Of a DNA stretch of 64,000 bases, positions 1-8,447 are shown piece by piece. Positions within the stretch are counted from its first letter, which is position 1. Every line of letters begins with the position of its first letter. The notes beneath the pieces were generated by a model, which saw only the letters and a program-made list of their open reading frames with translations, was not told the origin of the DNA and made no database searches. This DNA comes from Comamonas resistens. GTDB lineage: Bacteria > Pseudomonadota > Gammaproteobacteria > Burkholderiales > Burkholderiaceae_C. The DNA lies in assembly GCF_030064165.1 (NCBI RefSeq), contig NZ_CP125947.1, positions 4,836,001 through 4,900,000 of the forward strand. Direction: 5' to 3'. The translations under genes were made by a program, and so were the position numbers.

Positions 1-165
1 TCCATCACGCCGGCCTGACGCAGGTACAGCGCGGTGGAGTAGGCGTAGCACAGCGCGTCCTTGACGATGCACAGCTCGCGCGGCAGCGTGGCGAGCGGGT
101 CGTCCTCGAAGTCGATGTAGCCGATCATGTCGTCCGCGCAGCGCACCATGTTGCGGGCAAAGCCC
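1..165 (-). other. partial reading frame of unknown function
   Basis: An open minus-strand frame with good coding character runs off the left edge. It contains stretches such as NMVRCADDMIGYIDFEDDP and LPRELCIVKDALCYAYS. In the same frame, a TAG at 213-215 separates it from an upstream stretch ending AARHAP, so either an amber codon interrupts one gene or the Met near 149 starts a second one. I do not recognise the family. It could be an accessory gene of the mobile element, but this is a guess from position only. Confidence 0.3.
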
Positions 166-262
166 TGTCTCAAACAGGTGCCACTTCCGTGTATGCGCCG
201 CCACAGCGCCTGCTAGGGCGCATGGCGCGCGGCGGCCTCGATCTCGTCGGCCAGCACGGCGG

Positions 263-510
263 GCAGCTGGCTTCGACGATGTGCGTATCGTCAGCCCTCA
301 TGCAGATGGGACCGCACCAGCAGTGATCGCTCGGCGTCCGACTCCAGCTGGAAAGCCAATAGTGCTGTTGTACACGCACCATGACGTCCAGCCAGTGCGC
401 GACGACAACGAATGGAAGTCTTCGCCGTTTCAACCGACCAAACGCGACGGACGGCTCTACGGCCGCGGTGCCGCGGCCGAAAAAGCGGGAGTAGCCGTAC
501 ACCTAGCTGT
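263..510 (+). pseudogene. M20 family peptidase fragment
   Basis: The frame reads AAGFDDVRIVSP, then VLLYTHHDVQP (metal-binding region of M20 dipeptidases with the H-x-D motif), EWKSSPFQPT and GRLYGRGAAAEKAG (the second metal-binding block). These are consecutive conserved blocks of the N-terminal catalytic domain. The family is normally about 450 residues long; only about 80 are present, with no start region and an abrupt loss of homology near 510. It is a truncated remnant joined to unrelated sequence on both sides. Confidence 0.7.
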
Positions 511-726
511 GATGTTCCGATGGTTTGTTTTGATGCTCTTCAGAGCTTGCAGCATCGTTATCAAGCTGAACGAGCTGCGGTCCCTGACTTGTACAAACCT
601 CTGTCCATGACCTGTCCTTCTCCGATTGGAAAGAACGAGCATGGGATGACCATAGCGCTCCCCAGGCCAGCACGAAGATGACCAGCAGGACGCTATGGCG
701 GCGCCCCAGGTCAAGTCGAGCGAGTT
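503..726 (-). pseudogene. DUF2946-like gene remnant
   Basis: A minus-strand frame encodes RRHSVLLVIFVLAWGALW (a hydrophobic export segment), then SWTEVCTSQG and QLVQLDNDAASSEEHQ. This resembles the N-terminal half of DUF2946 proteins, small exported proteins often found near copper genes. There is no ATG, GTG or TTG start in frame before an upstream stop. The frame is closed by a TAG at 503-505, where the M20 fragment begins, and the usual C-terminal Cys motif is missing. The piece is therefore probably dead. A second, intact DUF2946 gene lies at 3031-3390. Confidence 0.45.
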
Positions 727-756
727 GCGGTGCTACCTGTTACTTGTCAGCTGAGA

Positions 757-1245
757 TTAATGGGCGTAGCCGGCTTTGCTGCCATGGCCTCCATGCTCAG
801 CAGGAGCACTGCCGCTGTTGAGAGGTCGCACTTGCGCTTGCACCTCAACCGTCTCACGTTCACCCGCTTTACTCTCAAAGGTCAGGGTCAATGGGACGGT
901 CTCACCTTCTTTGATGGGGCCGGGCAAATTCAACAGCATCACGTGATAGCCACCGGGCTTGAGCTCTACGGTTTTGGCAGCAGGCAGATCCACCGCCGGA
1001 ACTTGGCGCATCTTCATCGTATTGTCTTGCATGCTCATCTCATGCACTTCCACATTTGGGGAGACTGGAGAGCTGGCAGATACCAGGCGGGTGTCCTTTG
1101 CAGATTGCAGCTGCATGAAGGCCCCGGTCGCCTTTTGTTGCGGAACAGTGGCGCGTACCCACGCGTCTTTGACGGTGATCTGCGCGTGCGCGGAACTGGC
1201 GATCAAAGCTAGGGCCACGGCAGCAAAACGGAAAATGGAAGTCAT
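757..1245 (-). CDS. PCu(A)C family periplasmic copper chaperone
   Basis: This is a periplasmic copper chaperone that delivers Cu(I) for cytochrome oxidase assembly. The start at 1245 gives 162 residues and has a good ribosome site (AGGAG); the frame is open for 11 more codons upstream. Residues 1-22 form a signal peptide ending SSAHA. The family copper motif is visible as HEMSM followed by M-K-M-R, then HVMLLNL about 30 residues later. The tail is His-rich (EHGGHG). It lies 42 bp downstream of the SCO1-type gene, a classic pairing in which both proteins load copper into oxidases. The cbb3-type oxidase in this window may be the client; that is inference. Confidence 0.88.
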   Translation of the reverse strand: MTSIFRFAAVALALIASSAHAQITVKDAWVRATVPQQKATGAFMQLQSAKDTRLVSASSPVSPNVEVHEMSMQDNTMKMRQVPAVDLPAAKTVELKPGGYHVMLLNLPGPIKEGETVPLTLTFESKAGERETVEVQAQVRPLNSGSAPAEHGGHGSKAGYAH

Positions 1246-1287
1246 GTTTCTCTCCTGAAGTGGGGATGGGTGATTCATAGATGGCTA

Positions 1288-1905
1288 TCAGAGCAAGAGC
1301 TTGCGCAGGTCTTGGGCAAACTCTTGGGCACTTTGCTGATGACGCAGCACCAGTCGCAACTTGCCGCTTGGGTCGTAGACAAAAGTCAACGCGGTGTGGT
1401 CCATCGTGTACGAGCTACCGGTGGAGACCTTCTCGTAATGGACTTTGAATTCCTTGGCCGTTTCTGCCGTGCGCTGCAGATCGCCGTAGAGCCCAATAAA
1501 ACTGGGATCGAAGGCTGCGGTGTAGGCTTTGAGGACCTCAGGGGTATCGCGCTCGGGATCGACAGTGACAAACAGCACCTGCAGGCGATCACCGTCTTTG
1601 CCCAGGAGTTGCTTGACCTCTGCGGCACGCACCAAGGCCGTCGGACAAACATCCGGGCACTGCGTGAAGCCGAAAAACACCATCACGGCCTTGCCTTTGA
1701 AATCAGCCAAAGTGCGTGTCTTACCCTCTGGGTCTTTCAGCTCAAAATCGCGCCCCTGTTCGGACCCGCTGACATCAATGCCATTGAAGACCATTTTTCG
1801 TTGACAGCCTGACAGGCCGATCAGCGCCAATCCGCCCATGGTCAGCAGTGTTCTGCGCGATGGCCTATTTTTCATGGTTGCCATTTCCGTGTTCTCCAGA
1901 GTCAT
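1288..1905 (-). CDS. SCO1/SenC family copper-binding lipoprotein
   Basis: This is a thioredoxin-fold copper metallochaperone for cytochrome oxidase. The copper motif CPDVCPT and the distal His (YTMDHTAL) are present, as are the family blocks VFFGFTQCPD and VDPERDTPE. The N-terminus carries a twin-arginine-like RR followed by a hydrophobic stretch and the lipobox LSGC, so a lipid-anchored periplasmic protein is likely. The start at 1905 overlaps the upstream stop by an ATGA and has AAAGGA at a suitable distance; ATGs at 1884 and 1875 are alternatives. The gene is translationally coupled to the DJ-1 gene and followed by the PCu(A)C gene. Confidence 0.88.
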   Translation of the reverse strand: MTLENTEMATMKNRPSRRTLLTMGGLALIGLSGCQRKMVFNGIDVSGSEQGRDFELKDPEGKTRTLADFKGKAVMVFFGFTQCPDVCPTALVRAAEVKQLLGKDGDRLQVLFVTVDPERDTPEVLKAYTAAFDPSFIGLYGDLQRTAETAKEFKVHYEKVSTGSSYTMDHTALTFVYDPSGKLRLVLRHQQSAQEFAQDLRKLLL

Positions 1906-2741
1906 GGTTGAGGTCCTTTGGACGCCGTTTCGTTAAAGCCTTTAGAGGCCAGCGCAGTGCGTATCTGTGGATTGAAGTCCTTGAACATCTCCGCGACCAT
2001 CATGGTGACCTCTGGCGGAGCACTGAGTGGGGTGCCTGCGCTGTATGGCGGCTCGGGGGCGTACTCGGCTAGCAACTGCATGGTCTGCGCGTACGCAGGG
2101 TCACGCAGCATGCCGGCGATGGTGAGACCCAAATCCAGGCCTGCGCTGACGCCTGCACCGGTGATGCGGTTGCGATCGCGTACGACTCTGGCATTCACGG
2201 GAGTGGCACCAACCTCTGTCAGCAGTGCATGCGTTGCCCAATGGGTGGTGGCTTGGTAGCCCTTCAGCAATCCTGCCGCACCCAGCAGCAGCGAGCCAGT
2301 GCAGACACTGCTGACCCATTTGGCTCGGCGGCCACGGTCGGCGAGAAACGCAAGAATTTGCGCATCTCGCATGGCCGCAAGGGTTCCGTCGCCTCCGCCT
2401 GGTACGAAGAGGATGTCCAGATCACGTGGGACTTGGTCCAAGGTGACCGTTGGTACAAACGCGAGTTGGGTGTCGCTCACCACAGCAGACATGGTCTTGG
2501 CGATATGGTGCACCTTGGCCCCCATCAGCCCAGCCAGCATGTGTTGTGGGCCGACAAAATCCAGTGCAGTCATGCCGGGATACATCAGCATGCCGATTTG
2601 CTCCGTTCCCGTCCAGGATGCCGGCATGGCATGCATGTCATGTTCTTTAGACATGCCTTCAGCAGCAGATCCTAACCAGGGGGAGGCAGCCAATGCTGCA
2701 GCAGCGACACGCAGAAAGCTGCGTCTTTCAGATGGCGTCAT
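1902..2741 (-). CDS. exported DJ-1/PfpI family protein, isonitrile hydratase-like
   Basis: The 279-residue protein has an N-terminal Tat-like segment (RRSFLRVAAAALAASPWLGSA), a short His/Met-rich linker (KEHDMHAMPA) and a DJ-1/PfpI domain. The nucleophile elbow reads SVCTGSLLLGAAGLL, followed by KGYQATTHW, a pattern shared with isonitrile hydratases and with the sensory domain of GlxA regulators. The Cys nucleophile is kept. Family knowledge allows cyclohexyl-isocyanide hydratase activity, but most homologues are uncharacterised. Its position ahead of two copper chaperones, the Met/His linker and the export signal also permit a copper-linked periplasmic role. The domain assignment is firm, the substrate is not. 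Confidence 0.75.
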   Translation of the reverse strand: MTPSERRSFLRVAAAALAASPWLGSAAEGMSKEHDMHAMPASWTGTEQIGMLMYPGMTALDFVGPQHMLAGLMGAKVHHIAKTMSAVVSDTQLAFVPTVTLDQVPRDLDILFVPGGGDGTLAAMRDAQILAFLADRGRRAKWVSSVCTGSLLLGAAGLLKGYQATTHWATHALLTEVGATPVNARVVRDRNRITGAGVSAGLDLGLTIAGMLRDPAYAQTMQLLAEYAPEPPYSAGTPLSAPPEVTMMVAEMFKDFNPQIRTALASKGFNETASKGPQP

Positions 2742-3030
2742 AGCAAATTCTCAATCGCCTACACACCATGTGCACTTGGCAGTGCATTGGTTCAGGCATA
2801 ACGGTCCTTTTCGTGCTCAAAACGAATTCATTCGGCAGCCCTCCCATCAGGAGTGGTGCAGATAGAAGCGACGGCTCTTGAAATGTGTGGCCGCTCCAGT
2901 CGACTACGTTCGTCAGGCGGCTGAGTATTGATGGATGGCCGAACGCAATGACCCACTACAGACTGCGCCAGGCACGCACAATCATGGCTGAGTGCGCACG
3001 CAGCGCTCGGCAAAACTCAATAGCGGCAGA

Positions 3031-3390
3031 TCAGGAGAGTGCGGGAGGACCGCGAGGTGGTAGCGGTGCACCCACCATCGCTGCGATGTGTGCAGCGTAG
3101 ATGGGTTGTAGCGCGTAGGAAAGCGGCTGTGGCATTTCCACGCTCATTTGGGCCTGCGGAGGCGGCAGTGTCGCGGCCAAACACATCGGACAGTCCAAAG
3201 TATGGTGTCCTGCAACGACTTCGTTGCCATCTGGGTCCATGACAATGAGCTTCATACTTCCGCCGGAAGAGCAAACCATCTGCATAGACTGCGGGTGGAT
3301 CACCGGGGAAGCAGCTGCAACACCCAGCGTCAACACAAACCACGCCAGGACCAGGCGGGTGAGCATTGAAGAGGTGCGCAAGATTTGCAT
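3031..3390 (-). CDS. DUF2946 family exported protein
   Basis: This 119-residue protein has an N-terminal signal (MLTRLVLAWFVLTLGVAAA) and the family pattern of a first Cys near MVCSSGG, a His pair in AGHHTLDCPMCLAA and a Pro-rich tail. DUF2946 proteins have no proven function but recur beside copper chaperones and TonB receptors, which fits the PCu(A)C/SCO neighbours downstream. A second Met (residue 9) may be the true start. The 290 bp to the DJ-1 gene hold no convincing gene. Confidence 0.72.
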   Translation of the reverse strand: MQILRTSSMLTRLVLAWFVLTLGVAAASPVIHPQSMQMVCSSGGSMKLIVMDPDGNEVVAGHHTLDCPMCLAATLPPPQAQMSVEMPQPLSYALQPIYAAHIAAMVGAPLPPRGPPALS

Positions 3391-3641
3391 GATCGTGAAT
3401 TATGACAGGTGATCTTTTATTTCTTCAGTTTCACTTCTTAATTAATAGCATGTCATGCATCAATTGAGAACACTCATGCAAGAAACTGCTTTGTTCAAGG
3501 ATGGTTCTGTACCCGCGCTGATATGAAGTGAGACGTACTCTTACAACTAGGCTTCACCGCGGGCACTCCATTCCAGAACATTTAAAAGAAGTGATCACAG
3601 CAACCAGAGAGATCGCCTCACGACGATCTTTTCCAGCACTT

Positions 3642-4232
3642 TCAGGGCAGGCTGGCGGCCAGCAGCTCGCCGGCGTCGAGCGTCGGGTCGCCCTTCCTCC
3701 AGTTGCATGCACAGAGTTCGTCCGCCTGCAGCGCGTCAAGCACTCGAAGCACCTCTTCGACGTTGCGTCCCACGGAACCAGCAGTGACCGACGTAAACTG
3801 AATCTCGTTATTCGGGTTGACAATGAAGGTGGCGCGATCCGCCACACCCTCAGCGTTGAGCACGCCCGTGGCCTCCACCAGTTCCCGGTTCAGGTCGCTG
3901 AGCATAGGGAACGGTATGTTCTTGAGATCCTCATGCTGGGCGCGCCACTGAAAATGTACGAATTCGTTGTCGATCGAGACACCGTGCACGACTGCATCGC
4001 GATCATTGAATTCGCCGTTCAGACGACCGAATGTCGCGATCTCCGTGGGGCAGATGAACGTGAAATCCTTTGGCCAAAAAAAGATCACGCGCCATTTTCC
4101 GGGGTTATCCTCGCCAGACACCGTCGTAAAAAAGTCGTTCGGGCTGTCCGCCGTCACATTTGAAAGATCGCCACCGATCAGCGCTTTCAAATTATACGAG
4201 GGGAACTGATCACCAATAGTTAAAACAGACAT
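3642..4232 (-). CDS. ahpC: AhpC-type peroxiredoxin, actinobacterial-like
   Basis: This 196-residue 2-Cys peroxiredoxin reduces peroxides in the cytoplasm. The peroxidatic Cys61 lies in FTFICPTE and the resolving pair Cys174/Cys176 in LCACNW. This three-Cys arrangement and numbering are those of mycobacterial AhpC, and long stretches (GKWRVIFFWPKDF, EFVHFQWRAQHEDL) are of the same type, unlike the usual proteobacterial AhpC. An AGGAGG site precedes the ATG. It lies 67 bp downstream of the nitrile hydratase activator on the same strand and may end that operon. Transfer from an actinobacterium is inferred. No ahpD partner is visible. Confidence 0.85.
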   Translation of the reverse strand: MSVLTIGDQFPSYNLKALIGGDLSNVTADSPNDFFTTVSGEDNPGKWRVIFFWPKDFTFICPTEIATFGRLNGEFNDRDAVVHGVSIDNEFVHFQWRAQHEDLKNIPFPMLSDLNRELVEATGVLNAEGVADRATFIVNPNNEIQFTSVTAGSVGRNVEEVLRVLDALQADELCACNWRKGDPTLDAGELLAASLP

Positions 4233-4299
4233 TCGCCATTGCCTCCTGATTTTCGTGACGGGCTAATACTACGGCCGTGTGGCCGCGCAACCTAGTTGA

Positions 4300-5529
4300 T
4301 CAGTGACTTACAGTGTCTTCCGATGCCCACTCGTAGGAGTCCGACGGAACGATCGGATTCTCAAATTGTTCCCAAGAATCCAAACCTTCAGCAGATTCCT
4401 CCGGAGTCAGCAAACAATCGTCGAGCTGTTGCTCCAGCAGGTCATAGTCAATACCCTGGCCAATGAACACGATCTCCTGCCGGCAGTCTCCCACCGACTC
4501 GTCCCACTTTTCGTTCAATATATCCATCTGGTAGTCCTCGACAGGCCAGAAATCCTTGGGAGTGAAATACCACCAAAGACCCACATATTGATAACGGACC
4601 CTCACGCCGGCCAATGACATCTCACCGGTCGAGTACGGCACAGCGGAATTCCAGAAATACCCTTTCGCACGCAGGAGCGTGCCATTTTGCCACTCTCCGG
4701 ATAGAAGCGCGTGGAGCCGCGCGGGGTGAAACGGGACTCGGCTGCGATATACATGGGAGCTGATCCCGTATTCTTCCGTCTCCGGGACATGCTCCCCGCG
4801 TAGTTCCCGAAGCCATGTCGGATTCTCCGCCGCTTCGGCCAAGCTGAACAAACCCGTCGACATAATCTCACGCAAATCGATGTGACCCATGACCGTAGGC
4901 ACGATTTTTGCCCGAGAATTCATACTACGTATGACGGCGCTTATTCGAGCAATAGTTGCTTCATCCACCAAGTCCGTCTTGTTGACGACAATAACATTAG
5001 CAAACTCTATCTGATCGGACAGGAGATCACTAAGGTTCCGACCCAATCCCGTACCAAGCTTGGGATCATTGTCGAGCCTTTCATTGGTGGACAAGACATC
5101 GAGGAAATTGGAAGCGTCTACGACGGTCACCAGGGTATCGAGCGTTGCCACATCGGAAAGACTTCTTCCAGACGTGTCCGCGAAGGTAAATGTCTCTGCC
5201 ACCGGCAAGGGTTCGGAAATTCCCGACGATTCGATTATTAGGTAATCAAATCGTCGGGACTCTGCTAGCTCGAGCACTTCTCCCAAGAGGTCTTCACGCA
5301 ACGTACAGCAAATGCATCCGTTGGTCATTTCCACGAGTCGCTCGTCAGTGCGACTCAAGCTGACTTCACGCTCAACATCCTGTGCGTCAATGTTGATCTC
5401 ACTCATATCGTTGACAATCAACGCCACCTTAAGGCCTTGCCGATTGACTAGGATGTGATTGAGGAGTGTGCTCTTACCCGAGCCGAGAAAACCAGACAAG
5501 ACTGTGACGGGAAGCCGTTCGGCTGGCAT
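4300..5529 (-). CDS. nitrile hydratase activator, CobW/P47K-type GTPase
   Basis: This is a metal-insertion GTPase of the COG0523 family that matures nitrile hydratase. The 409-residue protein shows Walker [10 protein letters not shown] (residues 13-21), the metal-binding GCICC (71-75), the switch region around [10 protein letters not shown], the guanine-specificity motif NKTD, and a C-terminal CobW domain (from about residue 265). A GGAG site lies 7 bp ahead of the ATG. It follows the beta-subunit gene by 67 bp in the order alpha-beta-activator, as in iron-type clusters of Rhodococcus. It probably chaperones iron delivery and cysteine oxidation of the alpha subunit. Confidence 0.88.
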   Translation of the reverse strand: MPAERLPVTVLSGFLGSGKSTLLNHILVNRQGLKVALIVNDMSEINIDAQDVEREVSLSRTDERLVEMTNGCICCTLREDLLGEVLELAESRRFDYLIIESSGISEPLPVAETFTFADTSGRSLSDVATLDTLVTVVDASNFLDVLSTNERLDNDPKLGTGLGRNLSDLLSDQIEFANVIVVNKTDLVDEATIARISAVIRSMNSRAKIVPTVMGHIDLREIMSTGLFSLAEAAENPTWLRELRGEHVPETEEYGISSHVYRSRVPFHPARLHALLSGEWQNGTLLRAKGYFWNSAVPYSTGEMSLAGVRVRYQYVGLWWYFTPKDFWPVEDYQMDILNEKWDESVGDCRQEIVFIGQGIDYDLLEQQLDDCLLTPEESAEGLDSWEQFENPIVPSDSYEWASEDTVSH

Positions 5530-5596
5530 GATATGACTCCAATCTTTTTCTGATTTAATCAGAACTCGCGTTTTTACAGGGAATAGTAGGAACTAT

Positions 5597-6244
5597 TTAC
5601 GCTGCGACTTTCTCCAAGTAACCCTCGAAAAGGTCCACCACGACCGAACCCGGCTCCGCGTTCGGTCCCCACAGTTCCTGACGGTCAAACTTCACGTGAT
5701 ACGTGCACTCTGGCTCAGCCTTGACGTCCCAGTGTCCGTACGCGTCCGGGAAGGGCCATTCCTCAGTCGTCTTGTGCAGGACGGTGCCGAACTTCCCGCG
5801 ACAGAAGGACGGCATCCGGATGTGGCCGTTCACACGCTCGCCCGAAACGTGAACTCGCTCGCCGACCTGGAACGTCGCGTGGCTGGGTGCCTCCCGACCA
5901 GAAGAAATAACCGGCTGCGCAAGCTGGAAATCACCACCAGCGGCCTGGTCGAGTTCATCTTTACTAATGACCCCGCCCTCGACATATGCAGTCGCCAGAC
6001 CGATGACAACCCGGTCGAAGTAATCTGAGGTCAGATAACGTACCGGGTCGATCCGCTCGATCCCATGACGCACCTTGTCCCAGGTGAACGCCTTTCCGTT
6101 CGGGGCATGCTCTGCCGCAGCGACCAAAGCATAGCCCAGCTCATCCCACTCGTTGTGCAGAGGGTGACTGTAGTCGTCAGTGTTAACTGTATGACGAACC
6201 GAGCCGTAACCCTGCTTTCCACCGAAGTCGTGAATACCATCCAT
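5597..6244 (-). CDS. nthB: nitrile hydratase beta subunit
   Basis: This is the beta subunit of nitrile hydratase, which converts nitriles to amides in the cytoplasm. The start MDGIHDFGGKQGYG is the family signature, and the 215-residue length is typical. The C-terminal SH3-like half contains RVHVSGERVNGHIRMP, the ARVRV-like barrel segment including Arg residues that contact the alpha metal centre, and ends with YLEKVAA. It lies 59 bp downstream of alpha and is clearly co-transcribed. No amidase gene, the usual next step, is found on either side in this window. Confidence 0.93.
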   Translation of the reverse strand: MDGIHDFGGKQGYGSVRHTVNTDDYSHPLHNEWDELGYALVAAAEHAPNGKAFTWDKVRHGIERIDPVRYLTSDYFDRVVIGLATAYVEGGVISKDELDQAAGGDFQLAQPVISSGREAPSHATFQVGERVHVSGERVNGHIRMPSFCRGKFGTVLHKTTEEWPFPDAYGHWDVKAEPECTYHVKFDRQELWGPNAEPGSVVVDLFEGYLEKVAA

Positions 6245-6303
6245 GATAAATCTCTCTTTACTTGAAGTTTGTAATGTTCGCTTGGTGATCGATAAATCGT
6301 TCG

Positions 6304-6888
6304 TTAGATCAGCGCAACGCCAATCAGAACGTCCTTCGTCACGATCTTCATCAGTTCCTGTTCGGTCCAGCCTTCGGTGTACGCCGGGCGCATGGGCAGC
6401 ACGATGTACCGCGTCTCAGCCGTCGTGTCCCAAACGCGCAGTTCGACGTCCTCGGGAACGTCAGTGCCCATCTCGGTAAGAACCTTGCGAGGTTCGCTCA
6501 CCACACGAGCGCGATACTCAAAGCTCTTGTACCATTCGGGCGGGATGCCCAGCAGCGGCCAGTGCGTGCACGAACACAGAGTGCAAACGATGATGTTGTG
6601 CACATCAGGGGTGTCCTCCAGAACGACTGTGTACTCTCCCTGCGGACCCGTATAGCCGTATTCCTCGATCGCAGTCTGTGCATCGGAGAGCAGGAGCTTG
6701 CGATACTCAGGATCGGTCCATGCGCGGACGACCACCCGGGCAGCGTTACTGGCGTTCCAGTCCTTCTTCTGGTGTTTTGCCCACTTTTCCATGTGGCCAG
6801 CAGGAATGATCTTCTTGGCTTCAAGCACGCTTTTCAGCGCTAATGCCCGGTCCTTGTTAGTAAGCGTCTTGGTAGCTGTTGCGGTCAT
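6304..6888 (-). CDS. nthA: nitrile hydratase alpha subunit
   Basis: This is the metal-binding alpha subunit. The claw-setting motif is C102-T-L-C105-S-C107-T108: Cys102, Cys105, Ser106 and Cys107 are the ligands, of which two cysteines are normally oxidised. The following THWPLLGIPPEWYKSFEYRA is very close to Rhodococcus iron-type enzymes. The residue after the last Cys is Thr (iron-like), while the second position is Thr (typical of cobalt enzymes; iron types usually have Ser). The start MTATATK at 6888 gives 194 residues; upstream codons in this frame do not look like the family. Its ATG overlaps the stop of a tiny upstream ORF (6885-6908). Confidence 0.93.
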   Translation of the reverse strand: MTATATKTLTNKDRALALKSVLEAKKIIPAGHMEKWAKHQKKDWNASNAARVVVRAWTDPEYRKLLLSDAQTAIEEYGYTGPQGEYTVVLEDTPDVHNIIVCTLCSCTHWPLLGIPPEWYKSFEYRARVVSEPRKVLTEMGTDVPEDVELRVWDTTAETRYIVLPMRPAYTEGWTEQELMKIVTKDVLIGVALI

Positions 6889-6908
6889 CGTTTGTGCTCT
6901 TTCTTCAT
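6885..6908 (-). CDS. seven-codon leader ORF coupled to nitrile hydratase alpha
   Basis: The sequence ahead of the alpha gene contains ATG, six further codons and TGA (MKKEHKR). Its stop overlaps the alpha ATG as ATGA. The purine-rich AGAAGGA at the better Shine-Dalgarno distance serves this leader rather than the alpha start, although the leader itself contains AAGAAAGAG, which could act for alpha. Translational coupling or a leader effect is possible. Coding status is not proven. Confidence 0.35.
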   Translation of the reverse strand: MKKEHKR

Positions 6909-7083
6909 GGTTTGTGATCCTTCTATTGTCGGAAACTGCAATTAGAGTTTCGATTAAGAAGTGCGACCTATCCGGCGGACAGTTGCAGCGCAAGAAGGTT
7001 TCAGGGCAGCATTGGCAAAGCTCCGCCAGCGAACCTATGACTGGTCCAAAAAACGGGAATGCGAAAAGTAGGACAACAAAAAA

Positions 7084-7118
7084 GCCCGAATAGATTCAGG
7101 GTATGAATCTATTCGGGC
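7084..7118 (-). terminator. intrinsic terminator between regulator and nitrile hydratase
   Basis: Perfect 15-bp arms (7084-7098 and 7104-7118) are separated by five bases. On the minus strand the stem is followed by six T (A tract 7078-7083), so it should stop minus-strand transcription coming from the AraC gene, about 190 bp before the nitrile hydratase alpha start. The promoter for the hydratase operon should then lie between 6909 and 7077. Confidence 0.75.
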
Positions 7119-7439
7119 TCTATTGCCCGACATCTGCGCTGGCAACCTTGGCAGCTGATGTCAAATATCTGCGATGAAATCTGCGCGGCGTCTGTCCGCC
7201 GTTAGTCAATGTAAAAGCGATTGGGACAATAGCTACATAGAACATCTACTGATTGCAACCTACAATCTATGGTGATAAAGGTGAGCAGTTCCGAGCTGCC
7301 TATAAGAACCTGGTCGATTCACACTGACGCCGCTGTCAGCGGCTCACCTGCACCTCTCGCTTCGCTAGCATGCTGACGCCTTCGCAGCTCCGAACTTGTA
7401 CGTGGGGTTGCAACGGCGCATTGCTGCCGCCGCTGGCCT
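7119..7439. other. non-coding stretch downstream of the AraC gene
   Basis: I see no gene here. The half next to the regulator is GC-rich with short imperfect hairpins; the half next to the terminator is more AT-rich. No tRNA or repeat was recognised. Confidence 0.4.
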
Positions 7440-8447
7440 CTAAGACAAGGGCTCAGAGGACGGCTCAACATTGCGGTTCGCGTAGAACCGGCGGCGATAC
7501 TCGCCGGGCGACAAGCCGACGACCCGGGAGAACACCTTTCGGAAGGCTCCCGGGTCGCTATAGCCTACCTCCCAAGCCACGCGGTCGATGGAGTCGGTGC
7601 TGAACTGCAACAGCTCCCGAGCCCGCCCGACACGCAGACGTTGACAGTACTCTGTCGTCGTCATGCCGGTCGCTTTCTGGAACCGACGCAGGAAAGTACG
7701 CTCTTCGAGTTTTGCCTGGGCGGCCAGCGTCGCCAATGCAACGTCCTTGGCTTGGGTTGCTTGCAGCCAATGCTGCACCTTGAGCACCGCCGCATCGCCG
7801 TGTGTAAGTCGTGGCGCGAACACGCTGTAGTAGCGTTGTTCCCGCCCAGGCGGATCGACAAGCAACATGCGGGCAGTTTCGAGCATCACCGAGGGGCCAA
7901 GCAGTCGGTCTACCAGTCGCAGGCCCAGATCTGTCCAGGACATCAAGCCGCCGGCAGTGATGACGTCGCCGTCGTCGATGATGAGCCTGTCGACATCGAC
8001 ACGAACCTCTGGGAAGCGCTCCCGCAACCGTTCGGCATACGCCCAGTGCGTCGTCATTGGACGTCCTGACATCAACCCGGTTCCTGCGAGCAAGAACGCT
8101 CCAGCACACACCGACCCAAGAACGACCCCGCTGGCATGTTTCTCCCGTAGCCAGCCTGTCCAGTCAGGGGAGAGCGACACGCTGGTCGGCTCCCCGAGGG
8201 TGGGAGGAAGAATCAAGGCCGAGAGCACGGACGACGGGTTCGCCCCATTGTCGAAGACGCGCTCGGGAGGGGCATTCGGCGTTTCCTGCCGCCAGTGTGT
8301 GACTCGCAATGCAAGATCCGGCTGCTTCCGATACGACGCCTCAATGTTGTTTGCCACACAGAACAGATCCGTCAGACCAAGGACGGACGCCTGCTGCGCT
8401 CCTGGGTAGAGCACCAAGCCGATTTCGGCTCCTTGGGTCAAGTTCAT
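7440..8447 (-). CDS. GlxA-type AraC family transcriptional regulator
   Basis: The 335-residue protein combines an N-terminal DJ-1/PfpI-like sensor domain (residues about 8-190, with SVCAGAFLLAGTGLMSGRP at the elbow and MTTHW after it) and a C-terminal AraC DNA-binding domain (about 225-325, with LEERTFLRRFQKATGM and VAWEVGYSDPGAFRKVF). Such regulators often control catabolic genes for nitrogen compounds. It lies upstream of the nitrile hydratase operon in the same direction and is a reasonable candidate regulator of it, separated by a terminator. The target is inferred from position only. Confidence 0.85.
   Translation of the reverse strand: MNLTQGAEIGLVLYPGAQQASVLGLTDLFCVANNIEASYRKQPDLALRVTHWRQETPNAPPERVFDNGANPSSVLSALILPPTLGEPTSVSLSPDWTGWLREKHASGVVLGSVCAGAFLLAGTGLMSGRPMTTHWAYAERLRERFPEVRVDVDRLIIDDGDVITAGGLMSWTDLGLRLVDRLLGPSVMLETARMLLVDPPGREQRYYSVFAPRLTHGDAAVLKVQHWLQATQAKDVALATLAAQAKLEERTFLRRFQKATGMTTTEYCQRLRVGRARELLQFSTDSIDRVAWEVGYSDPGAFRKVFSRVVGLSPGEYRRRFYANRNVEPSSEPLS

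Noticed and set aside
2883..3010. Plus-strand MCGRSS start resembling the start of SRAP (YedK) proteins
   Set aside because: The frame stops after 13 codons, and no further family block is visible in any frame nearby.
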